From an uncultured Lachnospiraceae bacterium (GTDB taxonomy: Bacteria; Bacillota; Clostridia; Lachnospirales; Lachnospiraceae), in NCBI GenBank assembly GCA_910579465.1, contig CAJTUB010000010.1, positions 1-64,000 of the forward strand: DNA of 64,000 nucleotides. Direction: 5' to 3'. Shown in pieces: positions 16,359 to 24,247 of the stretch. Position numbers and translations under genes: made by a program. Positions within the stretch are counted from its first letter, which is position 1; each line of letters begins with the position of its first letter. The notes under the pieces are model-generated. The model saw only the letters and a list, made by a program, of their open reading frames with translations, was not told where the DNA came from and ran no database searches.

Positions 16359-17061
16359 GAAGATGTTTTCAGCGGAAGCAATCAGGGAAGCGCTTACGAT
16401 TTTAAAGGACGAGATGCCCTTCGCGCTCTGGGAGACGACCTATGTGACGGTACTGGCGACGGCATTTGCCATTTTAATCGGACTTCCGCTCGGCGTGCTT
16501 TTGGTAGCCGGGGAAAAGGACGGCGTGCTGCCGCTTCCGAAGGGTGTAATGTATGTCCTGAATGTAATCATCAACCTGCTGCGTTCGATTCCGTTTTTGA
16601 TTTTAATGATTCTGGTATTCCCGCTGACAAAGCTGCTGGTCGGGACGAGGGTCGGCACGACGGCATCGATTGTGCCGCTTGTGATTGCGGCGTTCCCGTT
16701 TGTGGCACGGCTCGTTGAGAGCAGCCTGCGGGAGCTGAATCCGAATATTATCGAGATGGCGCAGAGCATGGGCGCTTCCCCGTTCCAGATTATTGTAAAG
16801 GTGATGATTCCGGAAAGTATTCCGTCCCTGATTTCCAATATGACGATTGCGATTACAACGGTGCTCGGCTATACCGCGATGAGCGGCATTATCGGCGGCG
16901 GCGGTCTCGGGAAAATCGCGATTAACTATGGCTATTACCGTTATAAATATCTGGTTATGCTGATTGCGGTGATTATCCTGATTGTGCTGGTGCAGGTTTT
17001 CCAGAGCGTGGGGACAATGCTGGCGGTAAAGAGCGACCGGAGGATGAAAAAGGGAAAATAA
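16351..17061 (+). CDS. metI: methionine ABC transporter permease
   Basis: Membrane permease of the methionine importer, 236 residues with about five to six helices. The coupling-loop EAA motif reads AQSMGASPFQIIVKVMIPES. The conserved region VPLVIAAFPFVARLVESSL and the Gly-rich GIIGGGGLGKIAI are typical of MetI. The start overlaps the end of metN, giving translational coupling, with GAGGTGAAGGG as ribosome binding site. Third gene of the T-box operon. Confidence 0.95.
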   Translation: MLEKMFSAEAIREALTILKDEMPFALWETTYVTVLATAFAILIGLPLGVLLVAGEKDGVLPLPKGVMYVLNVIINLLRSIPFLILMILVFPLTKLLVGTRVGTTASIVPLVIAAFPFVARLVESSLRELNPNIIEMAQSMGASPFQIIVKVMIPESIPSLISNMTIAITTVLGYTAMSGIIGGGGLGKIAINYGYYRYKYLVMLIAVIILIVLVQVFQSVGTMLAVKSDRRMKKGK

Positions 17062-17062
17062 A

Positions 17063-17284
17063 ATGTTGGAACATAAAGGGTCAATAGACATAAAAACAGA
17101 CAGATTATTACTCAGATAGGAAAATTATAGCAGGCTGTGATAGTGAAAATGTTGGTTCAAGCAAAGTTATGGAAAAGCTAGGAATGAAGCGAGAAGCAGT
17201 TTTACGGGAGCATATAAAACGAAAAGATGGTACCTGGGGCGATGATTTTCAATATGGACTATTAAAAAGGGAGTTTGTATGTTA
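17063..17284 (+). pseudogene. internally deleted GNAT acetyltransferase remnant
   Basis: The first 18 codons (MLEHKGSIDIKTDRLLLR) are the usual start of a RimJ/RimL-like acetyltransferase and end in an in-frame stop at 17117. About ten bases on, in another frame, the C-terminal part reappears (GCDSENVGSSKVMEKLGMKREAVL to LLKREFVC, stop 17282). The central ~100 codons are gone. The remnant fills the gap between metI and metG. Confidence 0.85.
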
Positions 17285-17356
17285 AATTCATATTATAAAA
17301 AGTTTTTCGTCTGTAAAATAAATAAAAAGTAGAATTAAAGCAGAAGGAGAAGAGAA

Positions 17357-19369
17357 ATGACAAAAAGACCGTATTACATTACGACAGCGATTGCGTATAC
17401 CTCGGGTAAGCCGCATATCGGGAATACCTATGAGGCGGTGCTTGCTGACAGTATTGCCCGCTATAAGAGGTTCCAGGGCTATGATGTGTTTTTACAGACC
17501 GGTACGGATGAGCACGGGCAGAAGATTGAGGAGAAGGCGGCGGCCGCCGGTGTGAGCCCGAAGGAGTATGTCGATAAGGTTTCTGCGGAAATCAGGCGCA
17601 TCTGGGATCTGGTAGGGACCTCCTATGATAAGTTTATCCGTACGACGGATGCGGACCATGAGAAGCAGGTGCAGAAGATTTTTAAGAAGATGTATGACAA
17701 GGGCGATATCTATAAGGGAGCATACGAGGGGATGTATTGTACGCCGTGTGAGTCCTTCTGGACCACGTCGCAGCTGGTTGACGGCAAGTGCCCGGACTGC
17801 GGCCGTGAGGTGCAGCCGGCGAAGGAGGAGGCTTATTTCTTTAAGATGAGCAAATATGCCGACCGTCTGATTGAGTATATTAATACCCATCCGGAGTTTA
17901 TTCAGCCGGTCAGCCGCAAGAATGAGATGATGAATAATTTCCTGCTGCCGGGTCTGCAGGACCTTTGTATTTCCCGTACCTCCTTCCGCTGGGGTATCCC
18001 GGTTGCGGAGGACCCGAAGCATGTTGTTTATGTCTGGCTGGATGCGCTGACAAACTATATTACCGGTATCGGCTATGATGCGGACGGGGCTTCCACGGAG
18101 CAGTTTGGCAGGCTCTGGCCTGCGGATTTGCATCTGATCGGAAAGGATATTATCCGGTTCCATACGATTTACTGGCCGATTTTCTTAATGTCGCTGGAAC
18201 TGCCGCTCCCGAAGCAGATTTTCGGGCATCCGTGGCTGTTGCAGGGCGGCGAGAAGATGAGCAAGTCGAAGGGGAATGTGATTTATGCGGACGATATTGC
18301 AGAGCTGTTCGGCGTGGACGCGCTGCGCTATTTTGTACTGCATGAGATGCCGTTTGACAATGACGGGACAATTACCTGGGAGCTTTTAGTGGAGCGTCTG
18401 AACGCGGACCTTGCAAACACGCTCGGCAATCTGGTAAACCGTACCGTTTCCATGAGCAACAAGTATTTTGGCGGTGTAGTGAGGGACGGCGGCGTGGCAG
18501 AGCCGGTGGACGAGGAGCTGAAGGCGTTGGCGCTTGAGACGCCGGGGCTTGTGGAGGAAAGGATGGAAAAGCTCCGCGTGGCGGATGCGATTTCCGCGGT
18601 GTTCCAGCTGTTTAAGCGCTGTAATAAATATATTGATGAAACAATGCCGTGGGCTCTGGCGAAGGATGAGACAAAGACGGACCGTCTGGCGACGGTGCTG
18701 TACCACCTGACGGAGAGCATCTGTATCGGTGCAACGCTGTTAAAGTCCTTCCTTCCGGAGACGGCAGACAGGATTTTAGCCCAGTTAAATGCGGCAGAGC
18801 GCACGAAGGAGGAGCTTTCCTCCTATGGTCTGTATCGTTCCGGTACAAAGGTAACGGAGACGCCGGAAATCCTGTTTGCGCGCCTGGACGGAAAAGAGAT
18901 TATGGAAAAGGTTGCGGCCATTCAGGAAAAGCAGCGTGCGGAGGCGGCAGCGGAGGCAGCGGCAGAAGCAAAGCGCCTGGGGCTTCCGGCGCCGGAGGGC
19001 GGCGAAGGAGCAGAGGAAGCAGTGATTGACATTGAGGCAAAGCCGGAAATTACCTATGATGATTTTGCAAAGCTGCAGTTCCAGGTCGGTGAGATTATCG
19101 CCTGCGAGGAGGTAAAGAAGTCGAAGAAGCTTCTTTGCTCGCAGGTAAAAATCGGCAGTCAGGTAAAGCAGATTGTATCCGGCATTAAACAGCACTATTC
19201 TGCGGAGGAAATGGTAGGAAAGAAGGTCATGGTGCTGGTGAATCTGAAGCCGGCAACGCTGGCAGGCGTCGTTTCCGAAGGAATGCTATTGTGTGCTGAG
19301 GACGAAAACGGCGGACTGGCACTTATGACGCCGGAAAAGAAGATGCCGTCCGGGGCAGAAATTGCATAG
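17357..19369 (+). CDS. metG: methionyl-tRNA synthetase
   Basis: Charges tRNA-Met with methionine using ATP. 670 residues, full length for the MetG1 type with a fused tRNA-binding domain. The HIGH signature is AYTSGKPHIGN at ~13-23; the zinc knuckle has CTPC and CPDC (~127-148); the anticodon-reading catalytic end is KMSKSKG (~297). Residues ~565-670 are a Trbp111/EMAP-like OB fold (YDDFAKLQFQVGEI, LVNLKPATLAGVVSEGM). An Ala/Glu-rich hinge (~520-560) joins the two. The ribosome binding site is AGAAGGAGA. It follows the Met importer, separated by the GNAT remnant, so methionine uptake and use are clustered. No separate T-box is seen before it. Confidence 0.97.
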   Translation: MTKRPYYITTAIAYTSGKPHIGNTYEAVLADSIARYKRFQGYDVFLQTGTDEHGQKIEEKAAAAGVSPKEYVDKVSAEIRRIWDLVGTSYDKFIRTTDADHEKQVQKIFKKMYDKGDIYKGAYEGMYCTPCESFWTTSQLVDGKCPDCGREVQPAKEEAYFFKMSKYADRLIEYINTHPEFIQPVSRKNEMMNNFLLPGLQDLCISRTSFRWGIPVAEDPKHVVYVWLDALTNYITGIGYDADGASTEQFGRLWPADLHLIGKDIIRFHTIYWPIFLMSLELPLPKQIFGHPWLLQGGEKMSKSKGNVIYADDIAELFGVDALRYFVLHEMPFDNDGTITWELLVERLNADLANTLGNLVNRTVSMSNKYFGGVVRDGGVAEPVDEELKALALETPGLVEERMEKLRVADAISAVFQLFKRCNKYIDETMPWALAKDETKTDRLATVLYHLTESICIGATLLKSFLPETADRILAQLNAAERTKEELSSYGLYRSGTKVTETPEILFARLDGKEIMEKVAAIQEKQRAEAAAEAAAEAKRLGLPAPEGGEGAEEAVIDIEAKPEITYDDFAKLQFQVGEIIACEEVKKSKKLLCSQVKIGSQVKQIVSGIKQHYSAEEMVGKKVMVLVNLKPATLAGVVSEGMLLCAEDENGGLALMTPEKKMPSGAEIA

Positions 19370-19491
19370 CTGTAAAAGAAAGCGTAAGGGAAAACAAATT
19401 TAAAATAAAGTTAAGGCTTCGCAAAGAAAAGGTTAAACTCTTTATGGTAAGGTAAAATCAGAAAAACCTGAATACAAAGGAGGGATACCAT

Positions 19492-20427
19492 ATGCGGATT
19501 GGACAGAGAACAGCAGGACGCGTACCAGAGCTGCCGGAGCGGATTTTAGAGGAGAAAAGGGGCCTTGCCGGAAAGAGGCTGAAGCAGTTGGAAAGGAGTA
19601 AGGGAATGCAGGTGTTTTTGTGGATTACGTTTGCAGTGCTTTTGCTGTATGCCGTATTTGCGTTCCTTTATACGACGGCGATTGTGTATGCCTCCGGCAA
19701 GGCGACCTCCTTTTTGTGGTTCTGGCCGGTGACGCTTTTGATTGCTCTTGTTGCAGCCGCGGGTCTGTTTCTGGTGCTTACGGGAAGACTGGCGTGCCTG
19801 CGGCGGGCGGCAGTGTGCCTTTCGCTTGTATTCTGGCTGTGTCTTGTGGTATTCTTTTCCTGGGAGGCGCTTATTTTCTCTGCAGGCAGAAGGGCACCGG
19901 AGGCAGACGCCTCTTATGTGATTATCTTAGGAGCGCAGGTCCGGGGAGAGGTGCCGACGCTTGTGCTGGACGCCAGGATTAACGCGGCAGCGGAGTATCT
20001 GTCAGAGCATCCGGAGGCAGTGGCAGTAGCATCCGGCGGACAGGGAAACGGGGAAAGCATTTCCGAGGCGGAAGCGATTAAGCGGGGTCTGATGCGCCGG
20101 GGGATTGCCGAGGAGCGGATTCTGACCGAGGAACGTTCGACGAGCACGGCGGAGAATCTGAAGTTTTCCGCGGAGGTGATTGCGGCATATGAGACGGCGG
20201 CAGCTGCCAGCTCAGGCGGAATGGCGGAGGGAGCTGCCGGGCTCCCGGAAAAGGTCGTTCTTGTAACCAATGATTTTCATGTGTACCGTGCGACACGCCT
20301 TGCAGGAAAGATGGGATACGGGCAGGTATCGGGTCTCGGCGCTACGGAGTTTTTTGCGGTTACGATCCAGTATTATGTCCGGGAGTTCTTTGCGATTATT
20401 ATGGAGTCTTTGAGAGGAAATTTATGA
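19492..20427 (+). CDS. YdcF-family (DUF218) membrane protein
   Basis: A 311-residue protein with about three membrane helices in residues 40-130 and a DUF218 domain after them: YVIILGAQVRGEVPTLVLDARINAAAEYL, ASGGQGNGESISEAEAIKRGL, ERSTSTAENLKFS and LVTNDFHVYRA. DUF218 proteins such as SanA and YdcF are linked to the envelope barrier and vancomycin tolerance, but their chemistry is unclear. An Ala/Gly-rich insert lies at ~235-250. The start is ATG 19492 with AAGGAGGG. Its stop overlaps the tatD start (ATGA). Confidence 0.88.
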   Translation: MRIGQRTAGRVPELPERILEEKRGLAGKRLKQLERSKGMQVFLWITFAVLLLYAVFAFLYTTAIVYASGKATSFLWFWPVTLLIALVAAAGLFLVLTGRLACLRRAAVCLSLVFWLCLVVFFSWEALIFSAGRRAPEADASYVIILGAQVRGEVPTLVLDARINAAAEYLSEHPEAVAVASGGQGNGESISEAEAIKRGLMRRGIAEERILTEERSTSTAENLKFSAEVIAAYETAAAASSGGMAEGAAGLPEKVVLVTNDFHVYRATRLAGKMGYGQVSGLGATEFFAVTIQYYVREFFAIIMESLRGNL

Positions 20428-21224
20428 TTTTTGATACACATGCGCATTATGATGACAAAGCGTTTGACGAGGACCGGGATACGGTGCTTTCCTCCCTGCA
20501 GGAGAACGGTGTAGGGACAGCGGTAAATATCGGTGCGGATATGGCGTCCTCAAGGCGCACCGTGGAGCTTGCCGCCCGGTATCCGTTTTTGTACGGGGCA
20601 GTGGGCGTGCATCCGGACGCTTCGGCGGAGCTTGACGAGGCGGGAATGGAGGAGCTGTCCCGGCTTGCGGACAGGGAAAGGATAGTTGCCATCGGGGAAA
20701 TCGGTCTGGACTATTACTGGGATACCGCGCCGAGGGAGCTGCAGAGATATTGGTTTGAACGGCAGCTTGCATTGGCACTGGAAAAGGACCTTCCGGTCGT
20801 GATTCATTCCAGGGAGGCTGCGGAGGAGACCTTGAATATCATGCGCCGTAATTATCAGGCGTCGGGCGGGAAGCTGCGCGGCGTGATTCACTGCTTTTCC
20901 GGTTCGGCGGAGCTGGCGAGGGAATATACCGGTATGGGATTTTATATCGGCGTAGGCGGTGTTGTGACCTTTAAGAATGGGCGGAAGTTAAAGGAGGTCG
21001 TGGAGAAGATGCCTCTGGAGCGGCTGGTGATTGAAACAGACTGCCCGTATCTGGCACCGGTGCCGTTCCGTGGAAAACGGAACGATTCTACGCTTTTAAC
21101 CTATGTGATAGAAGAAATCGCGCGGCTCCGCGGTATTTCCGTGGAGGAGACGGAGCGTGTGTCTGAGCGGAATGCAAGAGCATTATACGGTCTTCCGGAG
21201 AAAGGAAAAGAATGGCAGTCTTAG
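20424..21224 (+). CDS. tatD: TatD-family metal-dependent DNase
   Basis: A 266-residue TIM-barrel hydrolase. Metal ligands are visible in order: HAHYDD at the N-terminus, GEIGLDYYW, VIHSREAAEE, VIHCFSGS and ETDCPYLAPVP. Family members are 3'-5' deoxyribonucleases or D-Tyr-tRNA-unrelated hydrolases of cytoplasmic nucleic acid. The start overlaps the upstream stop by four bases; the end overlaps rsmA by 13. The tatD-rsmA order is common in Firmicutes. Confidence 0.95.
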   Translation: MIFDTHAHYDDKAFDEDRDTVLSSLQENGVGTAVNIGADMASSRRTVELAARYPFLYGAVGVHPDASAELDEAGMEELSRLADRERIVAIGEIGLDYYWDTAPRELQRYWFERQLALALEKDLPVVIHSREAAEETLNIMRRNYQASGGKLRGVIHCFSGSAELAREYTGMGFYIGVGGVVTFKNGRKLKEVVEKMPLERLVIETDCPYLAPVPFRGKRNDSTLLTYVIEEIARLRGISVEETERVSERNARALYGLPEKGKEWQS

Positions 21225-22081
21225 GAAATCCAAAGGAAACAATAGCAATTTTAAATAAATACGGATTTATGTTCCAAAAGAAATTCGGACAGAACTTCCT
21301 GATTGATTCCCATGTGCTGGAGAAAATCATCCGTGCGGCAGAGATTACAAAAGAAGACTGTGTGCTGGAAATCGGACCGGGCATCGGGACGATGACGCAG
21401 TATCTTTGTGAGAGTGCGGGAAAGGTGATAGCAGTGGAGGTCGATAAGAACCTGATTCCGATTTTAACAGAGGATACCCTTGCCGGGTATGATAATGTAA
21501 GAGTGATTCATGCTGATGTCCTGAAGCTGGACTTAAAGCAGCTTATCCAGGAGGAAAATGGCGGGCGGCCGGTGAAGGTGGTCGCAAATCTGCCCTATTA
21601 TATCACGACGCCGATTATTATGGGACTGTTTGAGGCAGGGGTGCCGCTCTCCTCGGTTACGGTGATGGTACAGAAGGAGGTCGCGGACCGGATGCAGGCG
21701 GGGCCGGGCAGCAAGGACTACGGTGCGCTGTCTCTTGCCGTGCAGTATTATGCTGCGCCGTATCTTGCTGCCAATGTGCCGCCGAACTGCTTTATGCCGC
21801 GCCCGAATGTAGGCTCTGCGGTCATCCGCCTGACCCTGCATGAAAAGCCTCCGGTAGAGGTGGCGGATGAGAGGCTTTTGTTTCAAATTATCCGGGCATC
21901 CTTTGCACAGCGCAGGAAGACGCTCGTAAACGGGCTGACAAATTCACCCGAATTAAATTATTCCAAGGAAGAAATCACCGGTTTTTTATCAGCCTGCGGA
22001 CTTCCTGCCACGGTGCGCGGGGAAACGCTGACGCTGTCAGAGTTTGCAAGGCTTGCCGATGTGATGAAGGCAGGGGCTTAA
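21212..22081 (+). CDS. rsmA: 16S rRNA dimethyladenosine transferase
   Basis: Dimethylates the two adjacent adenines in the 3' terminal helix of 16S rRNA (KsgA). 289 residues. KFGQNFL near the N-terminus, the SAM motif VLEIGPGIGTMT, the acidic AVEVDKN, and the catalytic NLPYYITTPI are all present, as is the C-terminal SFAQRRKTLVNGL. The start lies inside tatD. The gene converges on the ECF transporter gene and the two share four bases at their 3' ends. Confidence 0.97.
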   Translation: MAVLGNPKETIAILNKYGFMFQKKFGQNFLIDSHVLEKIIRAAEITKEDCVLEIGPGIGTMTQYLCESAGKVIAVEVDKNLIPILTEDTLAGYDNVRVIHADVLKLDLKQLIQEENGGRPVKVVANLPYYITTPIIMGLFEAGVPLSSVTVMVQKEVADRMQAGPGSKDYGALSLAVQYYAAPYLAANVPPNCFMPRPNVGSAVIRLTLHEKPPVEVADERLLFQIIRASFAQRRKTLVNGLTNSPELNYSKEEITGFLSACGLPATVRGETLTLSEFARLADVMKAGA

Positions 22082-22716
22082 CGCGCCTTATGGAAGCAGT
22101 TAATCAGCTTCCGGAGCGGCGCATAGGCAAAGAACGTAATGACGGATGCCAGCGTGTATTTCAGCAGGTTTGCAGGAAATACGGAGAGCAGCATCATGGT
22201 GCCTGCACCGCTTACCATCGGGTTTGCCTTGGAAGCCATTCCGATAACAGCGTCCATCGTAAGGCTGGACGAAACGCTGATATAAAAAGGAAATACCACG
22301 AACCAGTCTAAAATGACCGCCGCCGCAGAGGCAATCAGTGTGCCGGCAATCAGGCTGAGCACAGCGCCCTGTCTGGTGCGCCTGTACCGGTAGATGATAC
22401 CTGCCGGAAGTATATAGGCGAGCGTAAATAAGAGATTTGCCAGCTCACCGATACCTACGGTCGTCGTACCGTTCAGTACAAAGTTCAGCGCAATTTTAAC
22501 AAACGCAATCACTATTCCCCAAAGCGGGCCGAGCATATATGTGCCCAGAATGACCGGAACATCGGAAATATCCAGATTAATAAAGGGCAGTGTAAAGAAG
22601 ATGGGGAACGAAAACAGCATGAGAACTGCTGCGAGTGCGCCAAACATTGCGGTGAGAGTAAGTCTGGCAGTTGTTGTGATAGTTACAGATGTGTCTTTTG
22701 GTTTGCTTGTCTGCAT
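22078..22716 (-). CDS. ribU: riboflavin ECF transporter S component (RibU-like)
   Basis: Substrate-binding membrane subunit of an energy-coupling-factor vitamin importer; 212 residues, about six helices. FPIFFTLPFINLDISDVPVI is the RibU hallmark region, and LGPLWGIVIAFVKIALNF follows. The choice of riboflavin rests on this motif and on the FMN riboswitch directly upstream. The ATPase and EcfT partners are not in the window, so it would share a common module. The ATG at 22716 has AAAGGAGG upstream, just beyond the aptamer's last helix. Confidence 0.92.
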   Translation of the reverse strand: MQTSKPKDTSVTITTTARLTLTAMFGALAAVLMLFSFPIFFTLPFINLDISDVPVILGTYMLGPLWGIVIAFVKIALNFVLNGTTTVGIGELANLLFTLAYILPAGIIYRYRRTRQGAVLSLIAGTLIASAAAVILDWFVVFPFYISVSSSLTMDAVIGMASKANPMVSGAGTMMLLSVFPANLLKYTLASVITFFAYAPLRKLINCFHKAR

Positions 22717-22733
22717 AGAAATATCCTCCTTTT

Positions 22734-22857
22734 TCCCATCCGGACTGTACCGTCGGTACCGGAATTGACAAAGGTCTCACCGGTTCGGCTCCCTTTCGGA
22801 GTTCGTGGACTATACCACCGGTCAGGAATTGACCACATATGCGGTCTCACCTGTCCC
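22734..22857 (-). ncRNA. FMN riboswitch (RFN element)
   Basis: On the minus strand the element begins GGGACAGGTGAGACC and contains the conserved blocks ACCGGTGGTATAGTCCACGA, GGTGAGACC-type loop, ACCGACGGTACAGTCCGGATGGGA. All the RFN signatures are present. No terminator lies between the aptamer and the ATG at 22716; the last helix ends 4 bases before the AAGGAGG ribosome binding site. Control is therefore probably translational: FMN binding would hide the ribosome binding site. Confidence 0.95.
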
Positions 22858-22864
22858 AAAAGAA

Positions 22865-22893
22865 AAATGCGGCAGGGCATTCCTGCCGCATCA
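22865..22893 (-). terminator. hairpin with T-run between promoter and FMN aptamer
   Basis: On the minus strand ATGCGGCAGG-AATG-CCCTGCCGCAT is followed by TTTTCTTTT. It is terminator-shaped and could end the lipoprotein gene at 22995, but it lies downstream of the apparent riboswitch promoter at 22899-22927, so it would also be the first structure in the riboswitch transcript. Confidence 0.7.
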
Positions 22894-22898
22894 ATCAT

Positions 22899-22927
22899 AG
22901 CATACACGATTCTATGCGGATTGTAAA
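22899..22927 (-). promoter_or_regulatory. promoter of the FMN riboswitch-ribU unit
   Basis: On the minus strand TTTACA (22927-22922), 17-base spacer, TATGCT (22904-22899). Spacing is ideal and both boxes are near consensus. Confidence 0.6.
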
Positions 22928-22994
22928 GAAAAATTTCTTAATTTTTGTAAGTTTGTGCAGATTTCTGTTCCGGACTCTGTATCCGTCCTGCTGT

Positions 22995-24008
22995 TTACCC
23001 GAGTATCCTGTAGGTGACGGAATCCATCTGGATGCCGGAAGTGCCGATTTCCGCATTTTCCGAAGTGCTGAGCGTCATCTCGATGTCATAGCGGGTGCCA
23101 TCTTTCTTGGAAATCACGGCCTCTAACAGAAGATGTCCGGAAATCACATCCGGGTCTGCATTTGTATAGCTGGTGGCAAGACCGCCGGCATAGTTTCCGC
23201 GGCACGGAATGTAGTAGATGCTGTTTTTGCAGACAATACCGCTGTCTGCCGGGTCAAAGCTGTCTGCGCCGAAGGTTCCTGCCGTAGCAGTAAGGAGAAG
23301 ATTGTTAAATTCTGCCTCCGGGAAAGCATAGCAGAGATATTCAGCCGAAGCTTCCGGAACCGGCTGTGCTTCTGCGGCAAGGAACAGGTCTGCATAGGCA
23401 AGAATAAACTTTGTCATATAGGCGTTGTCGTAGGCACCGGTTGAGATATCGACAGTACATTCCGGAATGCCCTCTGCTTTTGCCATATAGTGCGTTGCCG
23501 CAATACGGCCAATCAGCTCCAGTGTAGAGCCGCTTTTCGGAGAAACGGAAGGCGACTCTGCCGGGGTCTGCTCTGTCCGTGTATAGGTGCCTGCAAAGGC
23601 AGTATAGGCAGTACCCTTGTTTACTTTAATCTCCATGGAGTTCTTTGCAAACGTAAACGTAAGTTCCTCGCCGTCCTTCGAGTAGGTCAGGTCCAGCCCC
23701 TCCGTATAGGTCAGCGGTCCGGTTAAAATCAAAGGAGAAGAGCTGCCCTTTTGGAAGAGGGCACCGTTTACATGCCAGCCGTTGTCGGAGATGTAGATGG
23801 TAAAGTTTGCGTCGTCACGGACAAAATAGCCGCCCAGAATGACATAATCAAAGGAAGTCTCCGGGTCGTCGGGATTGTTCTGCCCGGCAGAGCCGGTAGG
23901 AGTAATGGTGCCGGAAGGCTCCTTTCCGTTTTCGCCTTCTTTGGAGCAGGCGGTCAAAGAGGACAGTAAAAGTGCTGCCAGTGCTGTAGTTGCTAACATA
24001 CGTCTCAT
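22995..24008 (-). CDS. hypothetical lipoprotein
   Basis: Exported protein of 337 residues. Signal peptide MRRMLATTALAALLLSSLTAC gives a lipobox with Cys 21, followed by a Gly/Thr/Pro linker to ~50. The mature part is rich in beta-prone segments; two halves are separated by a Pro/Ser-rich stretch (~150-165). No catalytic motif or known family is recognised. ATG 24008 is chosen because AAAGGA lies nine bases upstream and the signal peptide then starts with positive charge; a frame to 24065 would add 19 residues before it. It lies next to the xylanase gene on the same strand but separated by a terminator. Confidence 0.85.
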   Translation of the reverse strand: MRRMLATTALAALLLSSLTACSKEGENGKEPSGTITPTGSAGQNNPDDPETSFDYVILGGYFVRDDANFTIYISDNGWHVNGALFQKGSSSPLILTGPLTYTEGLDLTYSKDGEELTFTFAKNSMEIKVNKGTAYTAFAGTYTRTEQTPAESPSVSPKSGSTLELIGRIAATHYMAKAEGIPECTVDISTGAYDNAYMTKFILAYADLFLAAEAQPVPEASAEYLCYAFPEAEFNNLLLTATAGTFGADSFDPADSGIVCKNSIYYIPCRGNYAGGLATSYTNADPDVISGHLLLEAVISKKDGTRYDIEMTLSTSENAEIGTSGIQMDSVTYRILG

Positions 24009-24173
24009 TCTTATAATCCTTTCCGTAAATACCGGCTGTGCCGGTGTAATTGTAGTTTCGTTCAATTTCTCTCATAGTATAACGTGAAATCCAAAAAAAA
24101 GCTATAAAAAAATGAAGGATTAAGAAAAAATTCACATATTCCGTATGGCAAAATGTAGTTTGGTACGTTTCTA

Positions 24174-24213
24174 TAAAAAAGCATCCGCAGAAACACGAAC
24201 GAATCTGCGGATG
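24174..24213 (-). terminator. intrinsic terminator of the xylanase gene
   Basis: CATCCGCAG (24182-24190) pairs with CTGCGGATG (24205-24213); on the minus strand the stem is followed by six Ts (24180-24175). It lies 35 bases past the xylanase stop. Confidence 0.85.
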
Positions 24214-24247
24214 TTTTCTAAGATGTTATGTAATACAATCCAAAAGA

